DNA of 64,000 nt, from positions 23,010 to 87,009 of the forward strand of contig CAZMVU010000002.1 of assembly GCA_964569295.1 (NCBI GenBank), given 5' to 3'. Under the pieces are notes generated by a model. That model was not told the origin of the DNA, made no database searches, and saw nothing but the letters and a program-made list of their open reading frames with translations. This DNA is from CAZMVU01 sp964569295. Lineage in GTDB: Bacteria; Hydrogenedentota; Hydrogenedentia; Hydrogenedentales; JAGMZX01. Positions 52,265 through 60,059 of the stretch are shown here, piece by piece. Position numbers and translations under genes: made by a program. Positions within the stretch are counted from its first letter, which is position 1. Each line of letters starts with the position of its first letter.

Positions 52265-52345
52265 CGGCGCGCCTTTTTTGGGCGTTCCATTTGCCGGGCA
52301 CCGTTGCACCGGCAATGGTGCGTCGATCCTCCAAGGAGAACTGAT

Positions 52346-53800
52346 ATGCGCATGAATCACAGCATAAACCGGACGCCGCGCTTTCGCGTGCTCTCCGACG
52401 ACCAGATCGAGCGGATATACTTCGCTGCGCTCGATGTGCTCGAACGTGTCGGCGCCCAGGTCTACCACGACGACGCAATCGCGTTGTTCCGCAACAGCGA
52501 CGCCGTGGTGAGCGAAGGCAACCGCGTCCGCATTCCCAATACCATGGTCGAGCAGGCCATCAAATTCTATCCGCGAAAGATTGCCCTAAGCGGGCGCGAC
52601 GGCGTCCGGTCTTTGCACATTCAGAAAGACTCCGCAGCGTTCGGTACGGGCTCGGACCTGCCGTTTACCTATGACCGTGAAACCGGCGAACGGCGCCGCA
52701 CGCGCTACGAAGACATTTCGCTGGCGGGTAAGCTGGTGGACGCCTTGCCAAACCTGGATTTCTTCATGTCGCACGGCATCGTGGGCGACGCGCCGCTTCC
52801 CGAGACCTACGATCGCCGGCAGTTTATGGCCATGCTCGAGACCTGCACGAAGCCCATGGTGCTCACGAGCGTGGACGGTGAAGGTCTGGAGGACCTATGG
52901 CGGATGGCCTGCCTCTTGAAGGGCGGTGAGGAAGAGTTTCGCCTCAATCCGCTTTTTGTGGCCTATATCGAGCCCATCTCCCCCCTCAAGAACGATCGTA
53001 CCGCGGTGGAAAAGCTGTTGTTCGCGGCGGAGAAGGGTATCCCTGCCATGTACACGCCGTGCCCCAGCTCGGGGGCGACGGCGCCGTGTACGATTGCCGG
53101 CATGCTGGTGCAGTCGCTGGCGGAAACGCTGCTCGCTGTGGTCCTGTGTCACCTGAAAAAGCCGGGCATGCCGCTGATTATGGGCGGGGTGACCACGCTG
53201 CTGGACATGCGTAAGTCAACCTACTCCTATGGCGCGCCCGAGCTTTCGCTTGCGTCGGCCGCGAACACGGACATATCGAAGTGGCTCAACCTGCTCATGT
53301 TCAGCACCGGCGGCTGCACCGACAGCAAGGTGGTGGATGAACAGGCGGCGGCCGAGTTCACCATGAGCAATTTCTACGCATTCCTGTCCGGCGCCAGCCT
53401 CATCCACGACGTGGGCTACATCGACAGCGGCACGAACGCCTCGCTCGAAGCCCTGGTGCTCAACGATGAAATCTGCGGCATGGTGCGCCAGTTCGGCAAG
53501 GGCATCAATACCGAGGAAGAGTACCTCGCGCTCGACCTCATCGATGAAAAAGGGCCGGGGGGCGAATACTTCACGGCCGACCACACCTACCGTCACTGGC
53601 GCGAGTGGTTCCTGCCCAAATTGCAGGACCGCTCCGACTGGGAAACCTGGGTAGGCAATGGCAAGAAGAGTATGACCGACCGGGTGAACGCGCGCACCCA
53701 GGAACTCCTCGACAAGCACGAGCCCACACCGATTCCCGAAGACCTGCACAAGGAACTGTGGGACATTATCAAGGCCGCCGACGCCCGCCACGGCGGTTGA
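52346..53800 (+). CDS. MttB-family methyltransferase, non-pyrrolysine type, copy 1
   Basis: The protein belongs to the trimethylamine methyltransferase (MttB) superfamily, whose non-Pyl members demethylate glycine betaine, proline betaine, carnitine and similar quaternary amines. AAGGAGAA precedes the ATG at 52346, giving 484 residues. The MttB start NHSINRTPRFRVLSDDQIERIYFAALDVLERVGAQV, the central GGVTTLLDMRKSTYSYGAPE and the AKQ-like SGASLIHDVGYIDSGTNASLEALVL are typical. No in-frame amber codon exists, so it lacks pyrrolysine and is MtgB-like. It follows the corrinoid protein by 81 bases. The amine is not predictable from the sequence. Confidence 0.92.
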   Translation: MRMNHSINRTPRFRVLSDDQIERIYFAALDVLERVGAQVYHDDAIALFRNSDAVVSEGNRVRIPNTMVEQAIKFYPRKIALSGRDGVRSLHIQKDSAAFGTGSDLPFTYDRETGERRRTRYEDISLAGKLVDALPNLDFFMSHGIVGDAPLPETYDRRQFMAMLETCTKPMVLTSVDGEGLEDLWRMACLLKGGEEEFRLNPLFVAYIEPISPLKNDRTAVEKLLFAAEKGIPAMYTPCPSSGATAPCTIAGMLVQSLAETLLAVVLCHLKKPGMPLIMGGVTTLLDMRKSTYSYGAPELSLASAANTDISKWLNLLMFSTGGCTDSKVVDEQAAAEFTMSNFYAFLSGASLIHDVGYIDSGTNASLEALVLNDEICGMVRQFGKGINTEEEYLALDLIDEKGPGGEYFTADHTYRHWREWFLPKLQDRSDWETWVGNGKKSMTDRVNARTQELLDKHEPTPIPEDLHKELWDIIKAADARHGG

Positions 53801-53825
53801 GCGCGCGCAGAAAGGAACAGCCACC

Positions 53826-55319
53826 ATGAGTTGCACGCGAGTCAACCTGACCGAAAACCGCACCCCCCATTTCGAGGTGCTCTCGCCGGATCAGAAAGAA
53901 ACGATTTTCAACGGCATGATCCGCACCCTGAACACGACGGGCGCGCATGTCCACCATGCGCAAGCCCGGGAGCTGCTCCATTCCCACGGCTGCATCGTGA
54001 AAGGCAAGCGCGTCTTCATCCCGCCGGAACTGGTGCAGAAAGCCTTGGCCTCGGCCCCGCCCACAACGGAAGTCTTTTGCTGGGATGGCGACAAGGAAAA
54101 GAAAGTCGTCATCGAGCGCGGCCGGAGCTACTTCGGCCCTGGCCCCACACCGCCGAATTTCATCGATCCGGACACACTCGAGCGGCGCCCCTACCTCAGG
54201 AAGGACGCCGCCACCGTAGCGCGTGTTTGCGATGCGCTTCCGAACATCGGGTTTGTGCAGTCCCTCGGCTCGATCAGCGACGTGACGGGCGCGCTGGCGG
54301 ACATCTACGAATTCGCTGATATGATCCGCAACACGACCACGCCCATCATGAGCTGGTCGTTCTCGCGCGAGGGCTGCCGCGACGAGCACCGCATGGCGAT
54401 TGCCATGGCCGGTGGCGCGGACAACTTCAAGCGGCGCCCGAACTACATTTTCTATGGCGAGCCCATTTCGCCGCTGGTGAGCGATTTCCATGCCATTGAC
54501 AAGTGCATGTACTGTGCTGAACACCGGATTCCCCAGGTCTACAGCCCGTGCGCCATCGGCGGCGGCACCGTGCCCGCAACCCACGCCGGGCAGCTTATCG
54601 TGGCGCTCTCCGAGTCGATGGTCGGTGTCGTGGTGGCCCAATTACTCAACCCCGGCACGTGCGTCATCATTGGCGGGGTACAGTCTATCCTTGACATGCG
54701 CCACAGCATCTACTCCTACGGCGCACCGGAGCTGAGTATCCTCAGCGCTGCCATGACCGAGATGGCTCACTATTGCGGCCTGCCCATGTTCAGCCAATCC
54801 GGCTGCACCGACACGAAAGCGCTCGATGTACAGAGCGCGGTCGAAGCGGCCTTCTCGATTAACGCGGCCATGATGAGCGGCGCCGACTTTGTCCACGACA
54901 ACGGCTACACCGAGTCCGGCATCACCGGCGATGTATTCCAGCTCGTGATGGATGACGAACTCATCGGCATGGCGCGGGTGGTCGAGAACGGCATCGAGGT
55001 GACGGAGGAGACCATGGCGGTTGACATCATCTGTGATGTGGGCCCCGGCGGACACTATCTCCACCAGGACCACACGATGAAATGGTTCCGCAAGTACTGG
55101 CAGCCAACCCTCATGGAGCGCAACAGCTACGAAGACTGGGTCGCCAATGGCAGCATGACCATGAAGGATCGCATCATCGCCAAGACACGCGACCTCATCG
55201 CCACCTATGAAGGACCGCGCGAGAAAGTGCCGGCCGAGGCGAGCGACGCCCTCGAAGAGATTCTCAAAGAAGCCGAAGACCGTGTAGCCCGGGCACCCGA
55301 GCCGACTCAGGCGGACTAA
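53826..55319 (+). CDS. MttB-family methyltransferase, non-pyrrolysine type, copy 2
   Basis: This 497-residue paralogue starts 25 bases after copy 1. It shows the same family blocks (VNLTENRTPHFEVLSPDQKETIFNGM; GGVQSILDMRHSIYSYGAPELSILSAAMTEMA; SGADFVHDNGYTESGITGDVFQLVMDDE) with clear but partial identity to copy 1. No in-frame amber codon is present. Two MttB paralogues in tandem imply either two substrates or two subunits of one enzyme. The C-terminal tail ends acidic (AEDRVARAPEPTQAD). It shares the corrinoid protein upstream. Confidence 0.92.
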   Translation: MSCTRVNLTENRTPHFEVLSPDQKETIFNGMIRTLNTTGAHVHHAQARELLHSHGCIVKGKRVFIPPELVQKALASAPPTTEVFCWDGDKEKKVVIERGRSYFGPGPTPPNFIDPDTLERRPYLRKDAATVARVCDALPNIGFVQSLGSISDVTGALADIYEFADMIRNTTTPIMSWSFSREGCRDEHRMAIAMAGGADNFKRRPNYIFYGEPISPLVSDFHAIDKCMYCAEHRIPQVYSPCAIGGGTVPATHAGQLIVALSESMVGVVVAQLLNPGTCVIIGGVQSILDMRHSIYSYGAPELSILSAAMTEMAHYCGLPMFSQSGCTDTKALDVQSAVEAAFSINAAMMSGADFVHDNGYTESGITGDVFQLVMDDELIGMARVVENGIEVTEETMAVDIICDVGPGGHYLHQDHTMKWFRKYWQPTLMERNSYEDWVANGSMTMKDRIIAKTRDLIATYEGPREKVPAEASDALEEILKEAEDRVARAPEPTQAD

Positions 55320-55363
55320 TCAATGCTTTTTTGCGGCGACGGCAACCAACGGGACACAACCCC

Positions 55364-57403
55364 ATGGAACAATACGTTATTGGAATCGATACGGGAGGCA
55401 CTTTTACGGATGGCGTGCTGATGAACTACCACTCCCGGCACGTTATTTCCACCATAAAAACACTTACAACGCGGCACGATCTCAAGGAGGGGGTAATCGA
55501 GGCTATTCACGGCCTGGCAATCCCCAATGTCGCGAAGGTGCGCCTGGTAGGCATATCGAGCACCTTGGCCACCAACTCGATTGCGGAGGGAAAGAACCGC
55601 AAGGTAAGCCTGCTCCTCATCGGTTATGATCCGGAGTTGATCTCCAAGTTCGACCTCGCGCACAAATTCGGGACCGAAAAGCTCGAATACATTACCGGCG
55701 GTCACACCGCCCAAGGCGCGGAACAGGCCCCCCTCGACGAAGACGCTGTTCGCCGGTGGGCGCAGGCGCAGAAAGGCGCGGTCGATGCGGTGGCCGTTTC
55801 CGGCTATTTCAGTCCGCTCAACCCGGAACACGAGCAACGCGCGCTGAACATCATTCGCGCGATCACCGGTCTGCCGGTGGTGATGGGCCACCAACTCTCG
55901 ACCAAACTGGATTCTGTGAAGCGCGCCGCCACGGCCGCCCTCAACGCCTCGCTGGTGGCCGTCATGCAAGAGTTCATTGATGCGGTCCGCGCCTCGCTCC
56001 AGACCCACGATATCCATGCGCCCCTCATGATTGTGCGCGGCGATGGAACGCTCATGCCCTATGCGGAGGCTATTCGCAAGCCCGTGGAAACGGTGCTCTC
56101 GGGACCGGCGGCAAGCGCCAACGGCGGCCGCTTCCTCACGGATACGCCCGATATGCTTGTCGTCGATATGGGCAGCACCACAACGGACATGGCGCTTTTG
56201 AGCGGCGGCAACGTGGTGGTGAGCGAGGAAGGCGCCCGCGTAGGCGACACGTGGACCTCGGTCGAAGCCGCACGCATTCGCACGCTTTGCGTCGGTTGCG
56301 ACAGCCGGATCCGGGTAGATCGCGACAATGTGGTCACCATCGGCCCCGAGAAAGTGACCCCGCTCGCCCGCCTGGCAGACCAGTTCCCAAAAATAGAAAA
56401 GGCGATTACCGGCCTGGCCAACATTCGGCGCAGCCGCTGGAAAGAGACGGATATCGAATACTGGTTTCTGTACAAGGAGCCGCCCGCCGAAACGCTCACC
56501 GAGGCGGAAGCACACTTGGTGGCCGCCCTTCGCGACGGTCCAGTCAGTCAGTCCGACCTGCTCGAGGTGTGTCAGGTGTATCATCCGGCGCAACTGCCTG
56601 GCGCCGCTCTGTTTCGAAACGGCGTCCTTGGTGCGGCCGCGCTCACGCCTTCGGACCTGCTCCACCTCAACGGCGTGCTCGACCTCTGGAACAAACCGGT
56701 TGCGGAGCAGGCAGTGGAAATGCTGTGTGCCATGCGTGAACTGGAGAGCGGCGCATTCGTCGAGCAAACCCTCAATCGCATTGTCGAAATGATCGTCGAG
56801 GAGATCATCATCTTCCTCGCTTGTCAACACATGAGAAGCGCTGAAATGCCCCCAAAGATTGATGGCAAGTGGGGCCGCTGGCTGTTTGACGAGATGATTG
56901 CCAACAAGAGCCACTTTCTCGCCGTGCATATGGACAGCCGTTTCCCCGTGCTGGGCACAGGCGCCCCCGCAGAGTTCTTTATTGGGAAGGCGGCCGAGTA
57001 CATCTCGGCGTCCTTCATCATGCCGCCGCACTTCGCCGTAGCCAATGCCATCGGCGCCGTGAGCGGATCGGTTATGGAAACAGTCGAGGCGCGTGTTTTC
57101 GTGCAGGAAGAAACCGGATCAACAATCTATGTGGTGCAGGTCGGCGAAGATGTACTTCACTTTTCCACGTGGGCAGAAGCCGAAACTTTCGCCAAGACAG
57201 ATGCGCGTCAGCGCGCCCTCGATGCGGCCATCGAGGCCGGTGCGACCGACCCCCATGTTCTGATGACCGTCAAACGCGAGGGCGGCATCTTCCGCCATCT
57301 TGCCCGGGCCATGGGCAATCCAAGCCTCTCGGAGGCTGCGACCCAGACACTCGCCCCTTCCCCAGATACCACCCAGGAGAAATACCATGTTAATTGTCGG
57401 TGA
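55364..57403 (+). CDS. Hydantoinase/oxoprolinase-like ASKHA protein
   Basis: The N-terminal two-thirds match the hydantoinase A/oxoprolinase family, ATP-dependent ASKHA-fold proteins. EQYVIGIDTGGTFTDGVLMNY opens the protein, followed by ISSTLATNSIAEGKNRKVSLLLIGYDPE, AVAVSGYFSPLNPEHEQ, LSGPAASANGG and VVDMGSTTTDMALLSGG. The last 280 residues are diverged (AAALTPSDLLHLNGVL, then FIMPPHFAVANAIGAVSGSVMETV), fitting the end of such proteins. It starts at 55364 and overlaps the next gene by 17 bases, so it is an integral part of the operon. It could hydrolyse a cyclic amide substrate or support corrinoid activation; the role is open. Confidence 0.82.
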   Translation: MEQYVIGIDTGGTFTDGVLMNYHSRHVISTIKTLTTRHDLKEGVIEAIHGLAIPNVAKVRLVGISSTLATNSIAEGKNRKVSLLLIGYDPELISKFDLAHKFGTEKLEYITGGHTAQGAEQAPLDEDAVRRWAQAQKGAVDAVAVSGYFSPLNPEHEQRALNIIRAITGLPVVMGHQLSTKLDSVKRAATAALNASLVAVMQEFIDAVRASLQTHDIHAPLMIVRGDGTLMPYAEAIRKPVETVLSGPAASANGGRFLTDTPDMLVVDMGSTTTDMALLSGGNVVVSEEGARVGDTWTSVEAARIRTLCVGCDSRIRVDRDNVVTIGPEKVTPLARLADQFPKIEKAITGLANIRRSRWKETDIEYWFLYKEPPAETLTEAEAHLVAALRDGPVSQSDLLEVCQVYHPAQLPGAALFRNGVLGAAALTPSDLLHLNGVLDLWNKPVAEQAVEMLCAMRELESGAFVEQTLNRIVEMIVEEIIIFLACQHMRSAEMPPKIDGKWGRWLFDEMIANKSHFLAVHMDSRFPVLGTGAPAEFFIGKAAEYISASFIMPPHFAVANAIGAVSGSVMETVEARVFVQEETGSTIYVVQVGEDVLHFSTWAEAETFAKTDARQRALDAAIEAGATDPHVLMTVKREGGIFRHLARAMGNPSLSEAATQTLAPSPDTTQEKYHVNCR

Positions 57404-58184
57404 ACTCATCAATGCCAGCCGCAAATCCATCCAGCCGTTGATCAAGGAACAGGACGCCGAAGGCATCGCCGCTATCGCCAAGCGCCAAGTGGAGTGCGGG
57501 GCGGATTATATCGACGTGAACGCCGGCGTCTTCGTCGACAAAGAACCCGAATACCTGCGCTGGCTTGTCGAGACCGTGCAGCAGGCGGTGGATGTCCCGT
57601 GCTGCATCGACAGCCCGAACCCGAAAGCGATTCAAGCCGCCCTCGAAGTGCACAAGGGTACCCCGCTGATCAACTCCATCTCGCTGGAAGCCGATCGCTA
57701 CGACGCCGTGCTTTCCGTTGTGGCGGGAACCGATCTGAAGGTAATCGTCCTTTGCGTCGCAGACGGTGAAATGCCGCACACCACGGCCGAGCGGATGAAG
57801 ATTGCCGATGCCCTGGTGAACAAGCTGGTCCAGAGCGGGGTAAAGAAGGAGAACCTTTTCGTCGATCCCTTGGCGCAACCCATCTCCACCAGCGACACCT
57901 GCGGCGCGGCGTTTCTGGATTCTATTCAGGCAGTACACGAGGCCTTCCCCGAAGTGCATACCATGTGCGGGCTTTCGAATGTCTCTTATGGGCTTCCAAA
58001 TCGCAAGTTCACGAACCGCACCTTCATGGCCATGGCGATCACCAAAGGGCTCGACGGCGCCATTGTCGACCCGCGCGACAAGCGCATGATGGCGACTATT
58101 GTCGCCGCGGAAACGCTCATCGGCCGCGACCGCTTCTGCGAGAAGTACTTGAAGGCACATCGCGCGAAACTCTTCGAATTCTAA
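57387..58184 (+). CDS. MtrH/AcsE-like methyltetrahydrofolate:corrinoid methyltransferase
   Basis: This 265-residue TIM-barrel enzyme of the pterin-binding family is the likely second methyltransferase, which moves the methyl group between the corrinoid protein and tetrahydrofolate. AGGAGA precedes the ATG at 57387. Conserved strands are MLIVGELINASRKSIQ, VECGADYIDVNAGVF, VPCCIDSPNPKAIQAAL, LINSISLEADRYDAV, VDPLAQPISTSDTCGAAFL and GLSNVSYGLPNRKFTNRTFMAMAITKGLDGAIVDP, as in MtgA/MtvA and AcsE. It overlaps the upstream gene by 17 bases. Direction (demethylation or methyl supply) is inferred to be toward methyl-THF. Confidence 0.9.
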   Translation: MLIVGELINASRKSIQPLIKEQDAEGIAAIAKRQVECGADYIDVNAGVFVDKEPEYLRWLVETVQQAVDVPCCIDSPNPKAIQAALEVHKGTPLINSISLEADRYDAVLSVVAGTDLKVIVLCVADGEMPHTTAERMKIADALVNKLVQSGVKKENLFVDPLAQPISTSDTCGAAFLDSIQAVHEAFPEVHTMCGLSNVSYGLPNRKFTNRTFMAMAITKGLDGAIVDPRDKRMMATIVAAETLIGRDRFCEKYLKAHRAKLFEF

Positions 58185-58244
58185 CCGCCGCATCTGGTCA
58201 AACGATGCGAAGCGCGAATCGCCGAACACGAGAAAGGAAGAACA

Positions 58245-59078
58245 ATGGCAGACAACCACAACGAAGTCACGGATACGACCAAAGCGTATTACGACAGTGA
58301 CGACGCCCAGAATTTTTACTACCTGCTCTGGGGCGGAGAAGACCTGCACCTGGGCATCTATGAGCGCCCGGATGAGCCCATTGCCGATGCGAGCCGCCGC
58401 ACCATTCTGCGCATGGCCTCGCTCGTGCCCGGCCTCGATGACCAGATGCATGTGCTTGACCTGGGCGGCGGATTCTCCGGGTCCGCGCGGCGGCTGGCCA
58501 AAAACTTCGGCTGCAATGTCACCGTCCTCAACCTCAGTGAGCGCGAGAACGAGCGCGGCCGCCGCATGAACGCCGAGCAAGGCCTGGCCGATAAGATAAC
58601 CGTGGTGGACGGCTGCTTCGAGGACGTGCCTTTCGACGATGGCCACTTCGACGTGGTCTGGTCGCAAGATGCCATACTCCACAGTTCTGACCGGGACAAG
58701 GTAATCAGCGAAGCCGCCCGGGTCCTTAAGCCCGGTGGGCACCTCGTCTTCACGGACATCATGATGACCGACCAATGCCCGCCCGATGTGTTGCAGCCCA
58801 TTTTCGACCGCATCCACCTCAACTCGCTCGGCTCACAATCCTTCTACCGCCAGGCGGCAGCCGCCAACGGATTGATGGAAGTGGAATACATCGATCTCGA
58901 CGAACACCTGCCGCACCACTATCAGCGTGTGCTCGACGAACTGGAAGCCAAGGAACAAGCGGTGAGCGAGGTCATCTCGGATGCGTACCGCACGAACATG
59001 AAGACGGGCTTGCGGCACTGGGTCAACGGGGGCCGCAACGGCTACTTGACCTGGGGCATCCTCCACTTCCAGAAATAA
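58245..59078 (+). CDS. Sarcosine/dimethylglycine N-methyltransferase-like enzyme
   Basis: A SAM-dependent methyltransferase of 277 residues is predicted. TKAYYDSDDAQNFYYLLWGGEDLHLGIYE near the N-terminus is characteristic of the glycine-sarcosine and sarcosine-dimethylglycine methyltransferases that make betaine. The SAM motif is VLDLGGGFSGSARRLAKNFG (about 68-87), followed by DDGHFDVVWSQDAILHSSDR and LKPGGHLVFTDIMM. The C-terminal half matches too (LPHHYQRVLDELEA, TGLRHWVNGGRNGYLTWGILHF). It lies mid-operon with 60 and 11 base gaps to its neighbours, so it is co-expressed with enzymes that likely demethylate amines. Its substrate is inferred, not shown. Confidence 0.82.
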   Translation: MADNHNEVTDTTKAYYDSDDAQNFYYLLWGGEDLHLGIYERPDEPIADASRRTILRMASLVPGLDDQMHVLDLGGGFSGSARRLAKNFGCNVTVLNLSERENERGRRMNAEQGLADKITVVDGCFEDVPFDDGHFDVVWSQDAILHSSDRDKVISEAARVLKPGGHLVFTDIMMTDQCPPDVLQPIFDRIHLNSLGSQSFYRQAAAANGLMEVEYIDLDEHLPHHYQRVLDELEAKEQAVSEVISDAYRTNMKTGLRHWVNGGRNGYLTWGILHFQK

Positions 59079-59089
59079 GGGAAAAGACT

Positions 59090-60043
59090 TTGGCAAATAC
59101 ACCAACGCAACAGATTAGCAAGGCAACCAAGCAGCGTGAGACGGAATGTCCGGTTATTTCCCGGATTCTGAGCCGCCGCCGCACCAACATTAGCTTCGAG
59201 TTCTTCCCCCCCAAGAGCGAGGCGGCTTCCGAGCGCCTGTTCAACACAATCAGCCAACTGGCGCCGCTCGAGCCGTGTTATGTCAGCGTTACCTACGGCG
59301 CCGGCGGGACTACGCGCAAACTGACCTACGATCTGATTCTCAAGATTCGGGAACAGGTGGATATCCCGGTCGTTTCGCACCTGACCTGTGTTGGCGCTTC
59401 GCGTCACGAAATCTACGACATTCTCGCCCAGTACAACAACTCAGGCATCAACAACGTGCTTGCGTTGCGCGGCGATCCCCCGAAGGGCGAAACCGATTTC
59501 ACCCAGCCAAAGGACGGCTTCGCATACGCCAGCGAACTGGTCGCCTATATCCGCGAGCATTTCCCGAAGATGGGGATCGGGGTGGCTGGCTTTCCGGAGG
59601 GCCACCCCAAGACCCCGAATCGTCTGAAGGAAATCGAGTACCTCAAGCGCAAGGTCGACGCGGGCGCGGACTACATCTGCACGCAGATGTTCTTCGACAA
59701 CCGTGACTTCTATGACTTCTGCGAGCGGTGTGAGTGCGCCGGCATCGACGTCCCGATTATCGCCGGGCTAATGCCGATTACCTCACGCACTGGCATGGAG
59801 CGCATGGCCGACCTGGCGGCGGGCTCCCGGATTCCAGCCAAACTGCTCAAAGCCATCGAGCGCGCGGAAACCGACGAATACGTCGAGAACGTCGGCATCC
59901 ATTGGGCCACCCACCAGGCCATGGACCTCATCGACAACGGCGTGGACGGCATCCACTTCTACACACTGAACAAGTCCAAGGCATCCTTGCGGATTTACGA
60001 AGTACTGGGAGTCACCACCTCCCGCCCGCTCTGGAATAGCTAA
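59090..60043 (+). CDS. metF: Methylenetetrahydrofolate reductase
   Basis: A 5,10-methylene-THF reductase of 317 residues is predicted. The start is a TTG at 59090, the only reasonable one before the conserved region; AAGGGAAAAG lies just upstream. NISFEFFPPKSEAASERLF, YVSVTYGAGGTTRKLT, HLTCVGASRHEIYDIL, NVLALRGDPPKGETDF, AGFPEGHPKTPN, DAGADYICTQMFFDN and PIIAGLMPITSRTGMERM are the MetF blocks in order. In this operon it could run toward methylene-THF, oxidising methyl groups taken from the corrinoid protein, or in the normal direction. It fits between the N-methyltransferase and the reactivation ATPase. Confidence 0.95.
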   Translation: MANTPTQQISKATKQRETECPVISRILSRRRTNISFEFFPPKSEAASERLFNTISQLAPLEPCYVSVTYGAGGTTRKLTYDLILKIREQVDIPVVSHLTCVGASRHEIYDILAQYNNSGINNVLALRGDPPKGETDFTQPKDGFAYASELVAYIREHFPKMGIGVAGFPEGHPKTPNRLKEIEYLKRKVDAGADYICTQMFFDNRDFYDFCERCECAGIDVPIIAGLMPITSRTGMERMADLAAGSRIPAKLLKAIERAETDEYVENVGIHWATHQAMDLIDNGVDGIHFYTLNKSKASLRIYEVLGVTTSRPLWNS

Positions 60044-60059
60044 CGCAGAAAGCTGCACC

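Noticed and set aside
52346..55319. Pyrrolysine (in-frame TAG) in the MttB genes
   Set aside because: Both frames are continuous without any in-frame TAG, so these are non-Pyl members.
55316..57031. Open frame of 571 codons antisense to the HyuA-like gene
   Set aside because: The sense gene sits in a nine-gene operon with clear motifs; the antisense product is His/Arg-rich without domain structure.
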